Assembly: GCA_027485675.1 (NCBI GenBank)
Contig: JAIXQP010000017.1
Location: 62,001-126,000, forward strand
Direction of reading: 5' to 3'
DNA from: Terriglobales bacterium
GTDB taxonomy: Bacteria > Acidobacteriota > Terriglobia > Bryobacterales > Bryobacteraceae
DNA length: 64,000 bases
In this document: positions 17,934-26,844 of the stretch, piece by piece
Layout of the letters: each line of letters opens with the position of its first letter
How positions within the stretch are numbered: the stretch's first letter is position 1
The notes under the pieces: generated by a model
What the model saw: only the letters and a program-made list of their open reading frames with translations
Told to the model about the DNA's origin: nothing
Databases searched by the model: none
Made by a program: the position numbers and the translations under genes

Positions 17934-20900
17934 CTACTGCAACAGAGGAATCTCTAGGTGGCTGGCGAAAGAGTCTGCCGCCGCCACCTGCTCAACGATC
18001 GCGAGTGCGTCCCGATAGGCGGCCACAACCTGATCGATGGCGAAATCATCATGCGCCAACGACGGAAGCATATAACCCACGAAGGTTAAAACCCCTCGCT
18101 GCAGCAGTTCCTGCTGCAGCAGGGTGCGGCGCAGACGGCGCCGAAACGGGTCTGGCTCGTCGTATTTGTAGATCATCCGGATCGGCAGGCCGATCATGGC
18201 GCCTGCGGCTCCAACCTCCTGGCTGACGGCGTCGATACCGTCGAACAGCCGCCTGCCAATCCGGTCGATTGCCGCCGGGACGTCGTCCCGCTCGTAAATC
18301 GTCAACGCCGCTCTCGCCGCTGCCAGGGAATACATCTCGCCTCGGAAGGTCGGATAGTACGCTGCTTGAGAGAGAGTTCCGCCCAAAATGGCCTTCTTCC
18401 CGGTCAGAGCCGAAAGCGCCATTCCTCCGCTCAATGCCTTCCCCCAACAGGTCAAATCCGGCACAACGCCCGTAGCCTGCTGCACGCTTCCCCCGGCATA
18501 ACGGAAGCCGGTAATGATCTCATCGAAAATCAAAACGATCCGTTGCCGATCGCAAAGCCGCCGGACCGCGGCGAGGAACTCCCGATCCGCATCGAGGATG
18601 GGTCCGTCCACACTGACCGCCTGCGCGCCCGGCTCAATCATCACCGCCGCAACTTCGCCGGCGTGGTCGGCCAGCAACTGCTCTAAGCTCCGGAGGTCGT
18701 TCGGAGGGAAGCGGAACAGCTCGGGCGGCGAGCCCGGCGAAGATAGCTCCGGCTGGACCTGTTGGACATACCAATCGTGCCAGCCGTGGTAGCCGCTGTA
18801 AAGGATCTTTCTGCGCCGGGTATGGAGGCGAGCGACCCGCACGGCCACGGTGCAGGCGTCCGACCCGTGCTTGCCGAAAAGCACCATCTCCGCTCCGGGC
18901 GTACGCCGGCGGAGCATCTGCGACACCTCGATTTCGAGCACGTGGGGCAGCGTCATCAAAGCACTCGTGGTCAATCGTGCCGCGATCGCGGCTTGAATCT
19001 CCGGGTGGGCATATCCAAGCAACGCCGATCCCCCGGTCATCGCCAGATCAATCCACTGATTCCCCTCAAGGTCGGTTAAACGGCATCCCGCGGCATTCGC
19101 CATCACGCTCGGGTAGGGCCGCCCGCTACGGCTCTTCAGGATGCACTCCCCCGGCAGCCAGAAGGCCCAATTCGAGTCCATCGAGATAGCCATTGCCTCC
19201 GCCGAAGGACCCGAAAGCGCTGGGCCTACACTGAGTTCCCAGTTCAATGCCTCCGCCCCGGGCCCTTCGAACCAAGTAACCTGCTGCTCCACCAGCTTGA
19301 ACTGCAACGAGCATCTCCCCCGGTCGGCCGGAGTTTCCATCCGAAAGGTAATGAGCGCCTCCTCATCTGGCAGGGTGTCGGCGGGTAAGTCAATCTGACG
19401 GCTGACCACCCCATTCACGATCACCGCCAACTGCGTCGGACGTCCCTCGCTCTCCGTCCGCCGCCAAAGCCTGGAGCCCGTGTTCTGGCAGCGGAGGTAC
19501 ACCTGGTACGCGGCGCCGGCCGGCCACACCGCGGGCAAATTATGTTCGAGCCAAGCCACTCCATGCTCCGGCCTCCGGTCGGCCTCCGTGGCAGGAACCG
19601 CGACATGAAGCGGCCTGGCACCGTGTTGCTCGAACCACGCGGTGTTCTGTTCAACGAAGGTAAACCGGAGACTTCGGATACCACGGTCCTGGCCGGGAGG
19701 AAATTCGATCGGGAAATCGAATTCGACTTCGCCGTGGCTCTCCACATCATGCGGCAGCTCGACAATCCGTAGGAGTTCGGTCTTCTGATAAACGAGCAGG
19801 TTAACGGAATATCCGGCGGGATGGCGGGCTGGCCAACGCCTCGTGCCCTGATTCTTCACCCGCAGCCTAATCCGGTGCTCAAGTCCAGAAGGCAACAGCG
19901 CGGGAATTTCGGATGCGAGCCAACCAACAGCGTAGGGCCCAGCCGCCACGGCCTCCACCGGTTTCCGTTCCGTTTGCGCGTTCTCCTGTCCGGCGGGCGA
20001 GTCCGCGAGTACACGAACGGTTCCCGAGAAGATCTCCACCCCAGCTTCCCGGCGGAACTGCTCCTGTTGCGCTACCAAGACAAGACGGACGGCGAGCGTA
20101 GCAGGCTCGACCGGCGGTACAACGTCAAACACGAAGCGATGACGGCAGAACGGCTGAATGTCCCGCGGGAGGACCAGCGTCTGGACCGGCTGTCCCTCCA
20201 CGTCGACGAGCAGCCGCACCTCGGCTGGGTGTTCTCCCGCGGGGGGATACCATCCGCGGGTGCCGGTGTTTTCGACGTGGGCATATAGACACAATGGACG
20301 AGCCGCCTCCCACTCCGCTGGAATGTGCCAGTTGAGGAGCCGGGCGCTGAACTCCAGCCCCCCATAAAGGAGAGTCTGCCGTTCCTTTACGGGAGGAATC
20401 AGACCCTGTTCGGCCAGTTCGTGCATCTGCTGATGCGCTCCTTGGAGCAAAGCGGGCACCCGCAGACCCACCGGGCAGCGGCACGTTACGTTGGCACAGG
20501 TTGTACAGGCGAGTTCAAGGTACGGATAGACTTCGAAATACTCACAGTCCTTGTGTAACTCGTAAGTTGCACTCGGGTACTGATTGACGAGCGCAGACCG
20601 CAGCATATTGGACAGCGGGAGTTGCTGGCTGCAGGTCTCGTCGCATTGGCCGCAACGGCTGCAGATGTTGGCCTGGGTTTCCGTCAGTAATCCCGTGAGC
20701 GCTTCGCGAGCCCCGGCCGACAGCGTCTTCCGTTTCACCCCGGCCGCAGCGTTCTGGCGGGCTTCGTCCACCGAAGCGGTGCCCGGCACCACACTGGCGA
20801 TTCGGCGATCTTCGAGCAGTTCGCGCAGGATCGTCTCGGCGGGTACAACCGCGTGGCCGGCCAGTGCCGTCCGCCGGGGAGGGAACGCCTCACTCCTTGT

Positions 20901-22601
20901 AAGGAGGCCGCCCGCCAATGGCTTCATCATCAGGACCCCGACGACGTGCTCGGCACAAAGATCGAGGATCTCCCCATTGCGCGCGAGATTTTCCGTCTCC
21001 CGGCCGGCCGGCGGCGGCGAGGTGAGCAGGTGGAATCCAAGGGCGTTATGCGCCATCATGATGGCGTCGAAATGGCCACTACGCACGAGCTTCGCAATAT
21101 AGTCCGGCGAACCGTGGGTGGTGCAGAAGGTTGCGCCCAGCCTGCCTTCCTGTTTCTTTTTCTCGAGAAACGCAACCATCCCCTGCTTTCCCCAAACGTT
21201 CTCCTGGTAGGCCTCGCGGTCATCAATACAGGCGATGCCGAACAGGTCAAGCCGGTCCGTCCCCAGGCGCCGGCAGGTCTGCTCGAATAGCCGCTCAAAC
21301 TCCGCCACAGGACCGAATTGGTTACCCGGCATATCAAAGCCTTGCGAGGCGACGATCACTTTGGCCTGGCTCTGACGAAGCGCCTTGCCAATAAACTCCT
21401 CCGCGCGGCCATAGTCCGGGGCGGTGTGCAGGAGATTGACGCCGGACTCAAAGCCAGCCAGCAGGGTGTCGATCGCCTGGCGCTCGGGCAGAACCTGAAA
21501 CTGGCACGTGCCGAAGCCAACCGCGGAGACATGCAGGCCGGAACGGCCTAGGCGGCGGTACTCCATCTCCGGCGCTCGGGTCGCGTTTTGAATCTGCACC
21601 AGTTCGGGAAATGGCGAGCGGACGACCTGGTAGGCGCGTTCTACGCGCTTGGCGATCTCCATTTCCGGCGTAAACCGGTTTCCCGTGTGCCCGAACGTGA
21701 CCCGGTGGTTTTCTGCTTCGAGGCCATGTCGCATTGTGGCCAGCGATTCCACGACCAATGGCTTGGAATCCGGTTCGTCGAAATCAATATCGAGGATGAT
21801 CGAGTCGGGCTTCAGGAGGCGGCACTGCTCGAGAAAGCCATCCCGGTCCGCGGCGCCCGCGTTGTCATCCTTCATGATGTATTTCACCGTAACCAAGGCA
21901 CCGAGGTCTTTCCATTTGCGCAAGTTTTCCCATACGCGGGCAAAGTAGTCCCGGGCCTTAATGCGCCGGTAAGTAGCAGGGGTGCCGGAGTCCACCGAGC
22001 AGATAATGTGAACATTGTGGGGACGCGGCACCTGCAGCGTGTCCGGATCCCGAGTGCCGTTGGTGTGAATGTAGTTGAAGGTCCCGGCTTCGAGCAGTAA
22101 CTGGAGGACCTGCGGAAAATCTTTGTAGAAGGTCGGCTCCCCGCCCCCGCCCCAATCAACCACCGCGTCCGGCGACAACTGGCCCCGCCGCAGCAGATCG
22201 CGCACGGTGTCGGCGATCAGATAGGGTTGAAACTTTTGCGCTGCGACCGCCAGACCCTTCGTCTGTAACTCGCAATAATTGCATTCGATGTTGCAGTAAA
22301 CCCAGTTCCCGAGGCCCAGGTAATCGATCGCGTATTCCTTCTGGGGCCATTCCTTGTATTCGAGCAGCGCGCAGCCGGCGCAAGCGGGAAAACGCTCCGG
22401 CGATTGGTTGGCCTCCTGGATTTCAGCCCGCAGCGCCTGGAGCCGCTCCAGGGGGAAAGCGCCTCCTTCGAAGTCGCAAATCTTCGGCTGACCGGTGTGG
22501 TGATGCGGTACGGAGCAGACATGCAGACTGCTGTAATGAAAGCTAACTCCGCCTTCAATAAAGGCGCAACTCCACCTGGCAATACCCGCAGTAGTTGGCA
22601 C
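17934..22601 (-). CDS. Radical SAM - pseudo aldo/keto reductase - Ig-like x3 - aminomutase-like aminotransferase fusion
   Basis: A continuous 1555-residue frame starting at GTG 22601. Residues 1-90 hold Cys12, 29, 42, 74 and 77, a SPASM-like cluster placed before the core. Residues 95-345 are radical SAM: C103-x3-C107-x2-C110 and GGGEPT at 152-157. Residues 347-640 are an aldo/keto reductase fold (YRRLGRSGLHVSAVGFG), but the catalytic tetrad Asp/Tyr/Lys/His reads His392/Tyr397/Gln420/Ala457. Cys647, 650, 653 and 657 form a CxxCxxCxxxC cluster, with more Cys at 686, 699, 702, 707 and 709. Three beta-rich repeats at about 756-865, 893-1002 and 1015-1127 share the N-T/Q-G-x-x-x-W motif. Residues 1138-1555 match class III transaminases, with PLP lysine K1388 in CWGKALSGG and Asp1360. 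No signal peptide. Function unknown; coupling rSAM chemistry to transamination is inference. Confidence 0.85.
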   Translation of the reverse strand: MPTTAGIARWSCAFIEGGVSFHYSSLHVCSVPHHHTGQPKICDFEGGAFPLERLQALRAEIQEANQSPERFPACAGCALLEYKEWPQKEYAIDYLGLGNWVYCNIECNYCELQTKGLAVAAQKFQPYLIADTVRDLLRRGQLSPDAVVDWGGGGEPTFYKDFPQVLQLLLEAGTFNYIHTNGTRDPDTLQVPRPHNVHIICSVDSGTPATYRRIKARDYFARVWENLRKWKDLGALVTVKYIMKDDNAGAADRDGFLEQCRLLKPDSIILDIDFDEPDSKPLVVESLATMRHGLEAENHRVTFGHTGNRFTPEMEIAKRVERAYQVVRSPFPELVQIQNATRAPEMEYRRLGRSGLHVSAVGFGTCQFQVLPERQAIDTLLAGFESGVNLLHTAPDYGRAEEFIGKALRQSQAKVIVASQGFDMPGNQFGPVAEFERLFEQTCRRLGTDRLDLFGIACIDDREAYQENVWGKQGMVAFLEKKKQEGRLGATFCTTHGSPDYIAKLVRSGHFDAIMMAHNALGFHLLTSPPPAGRETENLARNGEILDLCAEHVVGVLMMKPLAGGLLTRSEAFPPRRTALAGHAVVPAETILRELLEDRRIASVVPGTASVDEARQNAAAGVKRKTLSAGAREALTGLLTETQANICSRCGQCDETCSQQLPLSNMLRSALVNQYPSATYELHKDCEYFEVYPYLELACTTCANVTCRCPVGLRVPALLQGAHQQMHELAEQGLIPPVKERQTLLYGGLEFSARLLNWHIPAEWEAARPLCLYAHVENTGTRGWYPPAGEHPAEVRLLVDVEGQPVQTLVLPRDIQPFCRHRFVFDVVPPVEPATLAVRLVLVAQQEQFRREAGVEIFSGTVRVLADSPAGQENAQTERKPVEAVAAGPYAVGWLASEIPALLPSGLEHRIRLRVKNQGTRRWPARHPAGYSVNLLVYQKTELLRIVELPHDVESHGEVEFDFPIEFPPGQDRGIRSLRFTFVEQNTAWFEQHGARPLHVAVPATEADRRPEHGVAWLEHNLPAVWPAGAAYQVYLRCQNTGSRLWRRTESEGRPTQLAVIVNGVVSRQIDLPADTLPDEEALITFRMETPADRGRCSLQFKLVEQQVTWFEGPGAEALNWELSVGPALSGPSAEAMAISMDSNWAFWLPGECILKSRSGRPYPSVMANAAGCRLTDLEGNQWIDLAMTGGSALLGYAHPEIQAAIAARLTTSALMTLPHVLEIEVSQMLRRRTPGAEMVLFGKHGSDACTVAVRVARLHTRRRKILYSGYHGWHDWYVQQVQPELSSPGSPPELFRFPPNDLRSLEQLLADHAGEVAAVMIEPGAQAVSVDGPILDADREFLAAVRRLCDRQRIVLIFDEIITGFRYAGGSVQQATGVVPDLTCWGKALSGGMALSALTGKKAILGGTLSQAAYYPTFRGEMYSLAAARAALTIYERDDVPAAIDRIGRRLFDGIDAVSQEVGAAGAMIGLPIRMIYKYDEPDPFRRRLRRTLLQQELLQRGVLTFVGYMLPSLAHDDFAIDQVVAAYRDALAIVEQVAAADSFASHLEIPLLQ

Positions 22602-22722
22602 AAGAGTCCTGAAAGTGATTTCGGACGAAGTACTAAGATCTTACCACCACGATTGATCTGTCAAACGCTTCGCCGTTACTGGGACCGCGAGCCAATCCCG
22701 CACCACATTCCAGGCGGGCGAA

Positions 22723-23781
22723 CTACTTCTCGCCCGTCACTTCACTCACCATACGGAAGAAAGCTCGCTTCCTCTCGGTGTTCAAACCCCAGTTTACCGG
22801 CGGGCTCTGGTAGCCGTCAGGATCGAAATAGCCCCAACTGGCGTACTCATCAATGGCTGCCTTGAAATTGTTATCTTCCTTATCGAAATCGAAATGGTCG
22901 TCTTCGTTGAAGAGGATCGGCTTCGGACGGTAACTGGGCTGCTGGCGGACCCGCTGCACCATCTGCCGGATCACGGCGGGATCCTTCACGCCGTTGCCAT
23001 GCAGCACGACAAAGTCCGAAGCGGCCACGACGGCTTCCGCCGGAATGCGGCCCCCGTTGAAACTGGTGCCCACCAGAAGGCGCCGGCCGCGCTTGGTAAC
23101 TTTCTGAGCGTCGCGGATCAACAGCGGAATCAACTCCGGCTTCAAGCTGGCTTGTTGATAAGCGCGGTTGTCGCATTCGTTCGCCACTTCGAGCAGGACG
23201 TTCCGATAGTCGCGAGACAGGATAAACTCCACGGTCTCCATCAGCGCCTTGCGGACGGCTTTATCGGAGGTCAATCGTTCGTCCTGGCCGAAGTAGAAGA
23301 CGCTGACCATGGGCGCCATGCCGAGTTCGTTCGCGCGGTCCAGGATCAAGCCGAGGCGCTCGCGATACTCCGGATAAATCGACCCATCGGGGCGGAAGGC
23401 GCCAGTTTCCCAAGGCTGGCTTTTCGAGTATCCCTCCGGGCTGCCGCCCTGCATGCCGATCGTGAAGCTGAGAAGGCCGTGGCGTCGCCATTCGGGCATC
23501 GCGGCGATGAATTCGCGGGTATTCCTGCCGGCGTCCCAGCGTCCGGTGTCGGGGTATTTCCAGCGGTCGACGGTGAGAGAGTTGCGATCGTCGAAGATTC
23601 CCTGGATCATGCGGGAGTTCATGAGCAGGCCTTCGATCTTCTTTCCTTTCCACGTGCGCCCGGCGTAGGTGGGCTTGCCGTTGAGGAGAAAGCGATCGCC
23701 ATCGATGGCTACTTCGGTGCGCGCGGAAGCGGCATGAAGGGGCGCCGAGAGGGCTGCCAAGAGCAGGATCCGTCTTTGCAT
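22723..23781 (-). CDS. Exported glycoside-hydrolase-like TIM-barrel protein
   Basis: About 352 residues. An N-terminal signal peptide (QRRILLLAALSAPLHAASA) precedes a domain beginning DGDRFLLNGKPTYAGRTW, a typical opening of GH5-like and related cellulase-fold proteins. Later blocks fit a (beta/alpha)8 glycosidase: LLEVANECDN with a candidate acid/base Glu and ILFNEDDHFD with a candidate nucleophile Glu. The family is not certain and the substrate is unknown. Start choice: ATG at 23781 begins the signal peptide; ATG at 23790 adds three residues. Neither has an ideally spaced ribosome-binding site. It is separated by 121 bp from the large fusion gene on the same strand. Confidence 0.65.
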   Translation of the reverse strand: MQRRILLLAALSAPLHAASARTEVAIDGDRFLLNGKPTYAGRTWKGKKIEGLLMNSRMIQGIFDDRNSLTVDRWKYPDTGRWDAGRNTREFIAAMPEWRRHGLLSFTIGMQGGSPEGYSKSQPWETGAFRPDGSIYPEYRERLGLILDRANELGMAPMVSVFYFGQDERLTSDKAVRKALMETVEFILSRDYRNVLLEVANECDNRAYQQASLKPELIPLLIRDAQKVTKRGRRLLVGTSFNGGRIPAEAVVAASDFVVLHGNGVKDPAVIRQMVQRVRQQPSYRPKPILFNEDDHFDFDKEDNNFKAAIDEYASWGYFDPDGYQSPPVNWGLNTERKRAFFRMVSEVTGEK

Positions 23782-23931
23782 GGCCTCCATGCTATCGCAA
23801 CCCGAGCGGCGCCGGACGGAATGCGGCACCCTTGACTCTGTTAAGGGCGAAGGTTGACCGTAGAGCCCAGCTGTCGCTCAACAGAGCGGCTGCGGCAATC
23901 TCCCCAAAAATCGAAGACGAATCCGGGGAAA

Positions 23932-24008
23932 TGGTGGGCCTGTGCAGACTCGAACTGCAGACCTCTACCGTGTCAAGGTAGCGCTCTAACCAACTGAGCT
24001 ACAGGCCC
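23932..24008 (-). tRNA. tRNA-Val(GAC)
   Basis: Seventy-seven bases on the minus strand fold as a complete cloverleaf. The acceptor arm GGGCCTG pairs perfectly with CAGGCCC. The D arm is GCTC/GAGC, the anticodon stem CTACC/GGTAG encloses the loop TTGACAC (anticodon GAC), the variable loop is five bases and the T arm is TGCAG/CTGCA around TTCGAGT. The 3' CCA is encoded. It stands alone between the glycosidase-like gene and the GtrB-like gene, with no neighbouring integrase. Confidence 0.96.
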
Positions 24009-24073
24009 TTTGGGGGGCAAAACTGTAGGTTAGCACAAGATTCGGCGCCACGCTAGAATGGAAATAGGAATTT

Positions 24074-25063
24074 ATGGCTGCTCCCGTGCTCTCCATCGTC
24101 ATCCCGATTCACAACGAGGAACCGGCCATTCTGCCCCTCTACGATCGCCTCACCCGCGTCCTCGAATCATTGGCCAAGAGCTACGAAATCCTCTTCGTCG
24201 ACGATGCCTCCACCGATCGCTCCTTCGATCTCCTCGCCAACCTCGTCGAAACCGACGGCCGCCTGAAAGTCATCCGCCTCCGCCGCAATTTCGGCCAAAC
24301 CGCCGCCCTCGCCGCCGGATTCGATGAAGCCGCCGGCTCCATCATCGTCTCCCTCGACGGCGACCTGCAGCACGAACCCGAAGATATCCCCCTCCTGCTT
24401 GAAAAGATCGAACAGGGCTACGACATCGCCAGCGGCTGGCGCAAACACCGCATCGACAACGCCGTCACCCGCAAGATTCCTTCCCGCATCGCCAACTGGC
24501 TCATGGCCCAGGTCAGCGGCGTCGAACTCCACGACTTCGGCACCACCTTCAAGGCATACCGCGCCGAAATCCTGAAAGACATCAACCTCTACGGCGAACT
24601 GCACCGCTTCATTCCCGCCCTCGCCAGTTTCTACGGCGCCCGCATCGTCGAAGTCCCCATCAAAAACGTTCCCCGCTCGGCCGGCGCCAGCCACTATGGC
24701 CTCGGCCGGACGATGAAGGTGTTCTTCGACATCATCACCATCCGGTTCCTGCTCACCTACTTCACCCGCCCCATGCACTTCTTCGGCAAATGGGGCCTGC
24801 TGGGCCTCCTGTCGGGCGGCGCCATCATGGCCTACCTGCTCGTCTATAAGCTGATGGACTTCCAGCGCGACCTCGTCGCCGAACACGGTCCGCTGATGGT
24901 CCTCGGCGCCATCCTGCTGCTCGCGGGTTTGATGCTCTTCTCCACCGGCCTCCTGGGCGAAGTGATGATCCGGACCTATTTCGAGAGCCAGGGCCGCCGC
25001 ATCTACGCCGTCCGCGAAGTCCGCGCAAGAAAAGACGGCGTACCCCACGATTCGGGCCGCTGA
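24074..25063 (+). CDS. GtrB/DPM1-like polyprenyl-phosphate glycosyltransferase (GT2)
   Basis: A 329-residue GT2 enzyme that probably makes a polyprenyl-phosphate sugar for use by GT-C enzymes. The core shows LSIVIPIHNEEPAI, ILFVDDASTDRS, VIRLRRNFGQTAALAAGFD and SLDGDLQHEPEDIP, all characteristic of the dolichol-phosphate mannosyltransferase/ArnC group, and VPRSAGASHYGLGRTMKV near the membrane boundary. Two C-terminal hydrophobic helices (about 240-262 and 272-300) anchor it, as in GtrB. It could supply donor to the GT39-like enzyme at 10.7 kb, but that is inference. A weak ATAGGA precedes the ATG. 18 bp separate it from the next gene. Confidence 0.9.
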   Translation: MAAPVLSIVIPIHNEEPAILPLYDRLTRVLESLAKSYEILFVDDASTDRSFDLLANLVETDGRLKVIRLRRNFGQTAALAAGFDEAAGSIIVSLDGDLQHEPEDIPLLLEKIEQGYDIASGWRKHRIDNAVTRKIPSRIANWLMAQVSGVELHDFGTTFKAYRAEILKDINLYGELHRFIPALASFYGARIVEVPIKNVPRSAGASHYGLGRTMKVFFDIITIRFLLTYFTRPMHFFGKWGLLGLLSGGAIMAYLLVYKLMDFQRDLVAEHGPLMVLGAILLLAGLMLFSTGLLGEVMIRTYFESQGRRIYAVREVRARKDGVPHDSGR

Positions 25064-25081
25064 GGCTTGTAGAATAGGCGC

Positions 25082-25840
25082 ATGATTCTTGGCGCCGTCA
25101 CCTACAACATCTGCAAAGACTGGGATCTCGATACTCTGATCACGAAGCTCGAAAAGGCCGGATTCGCCGGCGTCGAGCTGCGGACTTCGCACGCGCACAA
25201 AGTGGAACCTACCCTCAGCCCGGCCGAGCGCACCGCCGTACGGCAGCGGTTCGAGCGCAGCAAAGTACGCCTCGTCAGTTTCGGCACCACGGCCGAATTC
25301 CAATCGCCGGACCCCGCCGTTCGCGCCAAGAACGTCGCCGACGCCAAAGCCTTTATCGATCTGGCCCACGACACGCGCGCCTGGGGCATCAAGGTTCGCC
25401 CCAACGGATTCGCCGCCGGGGCCGACAAGGACGCCACCGTGCGCAACATCGGCGCCTGCCTCAAGGAACTCGGCGAGTACGGAGCCGGCAAGGGCGTCGA
25501 GATCTGGATGGAGGTGCATGGCCGCGAGACGCAGGACCCGCCCGTGTCCGCCGCCATCATGCGGGCCGCGAACCACCCGAACGTCGGCGTCTGTTGGAAC
25601 TCGAACCCTACCGACATCGTGAACGGCTCCATCAAGCCCAGCTTCGACCTGCTCCGCCCCTGGATCAAGAATGTCCACATCAACGAGTTGGCGAATGGGT
25701 ATCCCTACCGCGAACTCTTCGCGCTGCTCCGCAAGAGCGGCTACGACCGCTACACCCTCTGCGAAGCGCAGGAGAGCAAGGAGCCCGAGCGCTTTCTGAT
25801 GTGGTACCACGCCCTGTGGCGGGAGCTAAACCGGCCGTAG
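25082..25840 (+). CDS. Sugar phosphate isomerase/epimerase (AP-endonuclease-2 TIM barrel)
   Basis: A 252-residue xylose-isomerase-like TIM barrel. It opens with ILGAVTYNICKDWDLDTLI and VELRTSHAHKVEPTLSP, and has the metal-site blocks IWMEVHGRETQDPP, NVGVCWNSNPTDIV and IKNVHINELANG, typical of the family that contains hydroxypyruvate isomerase, inosose isomerase and various 3-keto-sugar epimerases. The precise substrate cannot be told. It follows the GtrB-like gene by 18 bp on the same strand. Its 3' end overlaps the convergent small hypothetical gene by 15 bp. Confidence 0.8.
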   Translation: MILGAVTYNICKDWDLDTLITKLEKAGFAGVELRTSHAHKVEPTLSPAERTAVRQRFERSKVRLVSFGTTAEFQSPDPAVRAKNVADAKAFIDLAHDTRAWGIKVRPNGFAAGADKDATVRNIGACLKELGEYGAGKGVEIWMEVHGRETQDPPVSAAIMRAANHPNVGVCWNSNPTDIVNGSIKPSFDLLRPWIKNVHINELANGYPYRELFALLRKSGYDRYTLCEAQESKEPERFLMWYHALWRELNRP

Positions 25841-26260
25841 TGCAGCGGCCTCGGCCACCGTAAAGAGTTCGATATATTCGCGGAAGTAGGTCGCATTGTC
25901 CTGGTGTGCGCGGTTGAGGATCCGCGCCACCCGGTCCTGCTCCCGAGTGATCACCATTTCGTTGTAGCGGCGTGGCAAGGGCAAGAGCGCGCGATGCCCA
26001 TCGACATCCACAAAGTAGTAATCCCGAACCTTCGAACTCCGATAGCAGAGTTGAAAAATCGCCCGAAAGGCCTGGGGATTGGGAAACTGCTTCGTCCAGG
26101 GCTCAACAAACTCCTCGGGCTGGTGCTCGAACGAAATCGGCTCCCCCTCGAAACGAACATCGAGATCGAGCTCGTAAATCCAGGTCTGGCGTTCGTCGTT
26201 GTAGATCCACTCCTCCGGCCGGCTTTCGATGACAGTTGTAATCAGTTGATGCAGCGTCAT
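25826..26260 (-). CDS. Hypothetical protein, 144 residues
   Basis: A soluble, acidic protein that I do not recognise. It has no signal peptide, no membrane segment and no obvious catalytic motif; aromatic residues are frequent (EEWIYNDERQTWIYELDLDV, SSKVRDYYFVDVDG). The gene is supported by its position: its ATG overlaps the stop of the upstream membrane-protein gene by 4 bp (ATGA), which in turn overlaps the amidohydrolase gene, so all three appear to be one transcript. The 3' end overlaps the convergent isomerase gene by 15 bp. Confidence 0.7.
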   Translation of the reverse strand: MTLHQLITTVIESRPEEWIYNDERQTWIYELDLDVRFEGEPISFEHQPEEFVEPWTKQFPNPQAFRAIFQLCYRSSKVRDYYFVDVDGHRALLPLPRRYNEMVITREQDRVARILNRAHQDNATYFREYIELFTVAEAAALRPV

Positions 26261-26844
26261 TCGCCGACGGTATCATCCCACCGGTTTTCGTCAAGAGTTT
26301 TTCGAAAACGCCGCGGCCTCCAGCGTTCCACCAGCGCCGGGCCCAGCCGGACCCCGGCGTACGTCACCATCATCGCGAACAGAGCGAGCGAGGTCGCCAT
26401 GGCCCAGTAGCGGCGGGCGGGGGTAGGCCCGCGGAAGGCGGAAACCGGTGGGCGTTCCTCACCAAACAACAGCTCCATCCGCAGATCGACAAGCGAATGA
26501 CCCAGGTTCTGCTGCCGGTTCTCAATGGTCACCTGATACTGGCCGGCCTGATCGAGCTTCACGCGACGGTTGCCGCCGGATTCGTATCCGCTGTCAAAGG
26601 CGGTCGTGTTGGAGTGGCGATCGACGACCAGGAGCCGCACCGCCCCGTCTGGTTGCTTGACGTTCCAACGCAGTTCGAGAGAGGCCTTCTGCTGCGGCAT
26701 GGGCAACTCATAGCTGCGCGAGCGCAACGCCTCAATCCGCACCAACTCTTCGAGCAACACCACACGCTGGGGTTCGGCCAGGACGGAACAGGCAAATAAC
26801 GAAACGAAGCCAATCCATCGCATCGCTGGCGCGAATCCGGTCAT
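26257..26844 (-). CDS. Hypothetical exported single-pass membrane protein
   Basis: 195 residues. An N-terminal signal-like segment (MRWIGFVSLFACSVLA) is followed by about 120 residues of beta-rich extracytoplasmic sequence (ASLELRWNVKQPDGAVRLLV, RRVKLDQAGQYQVTIENRQQ, SLVDLRMELLFGEE), one hydrophobic helix at about 150-170 and a basic cytoplasmic tail (RWRPRRFRKTL). The layout is reminiscent of GOLD/p24-like domains, a weak structural guess only. Start and stop overlap the flanking genes by 4 bp each, so it is the middle gene of a three-gene unit headed by the amidohydrolase. Confidence 0.68.
   Translation of the reverse strand: MTGFAPAMRWIGFVSLFACSVLAEPQRVVLLEELVRIEALRSRSYELPMPQQKASLELRWNVKQPDGAVRLLVVDRHSNTTAFDSGYESGGNRRVKLDQAGQYQVTIENRQQNLGHSLVDLRMELLFGEERPPVSAFRGPTPARRYWAMATSLALFAMMVTYAGVRLGPALVERWRPRRFRKTLDENRWDDTVGE

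Noticed and set aside
22602-22722. Possible small gene between the large fusion and the glycosidase-like gene
   Set aside because: No start with a ribosome-binding site and no frame longer than about 30 codons on either strand.
24167-25810. 547-residue open frame on the minus strand
   Set aside because: It lies wholly antisense to the GtrB-like and isomerase genes, has a Gly/Ala/Val/Glu/Asp-biased composition typical of the complement of high-GC codons, and shows no family motif.
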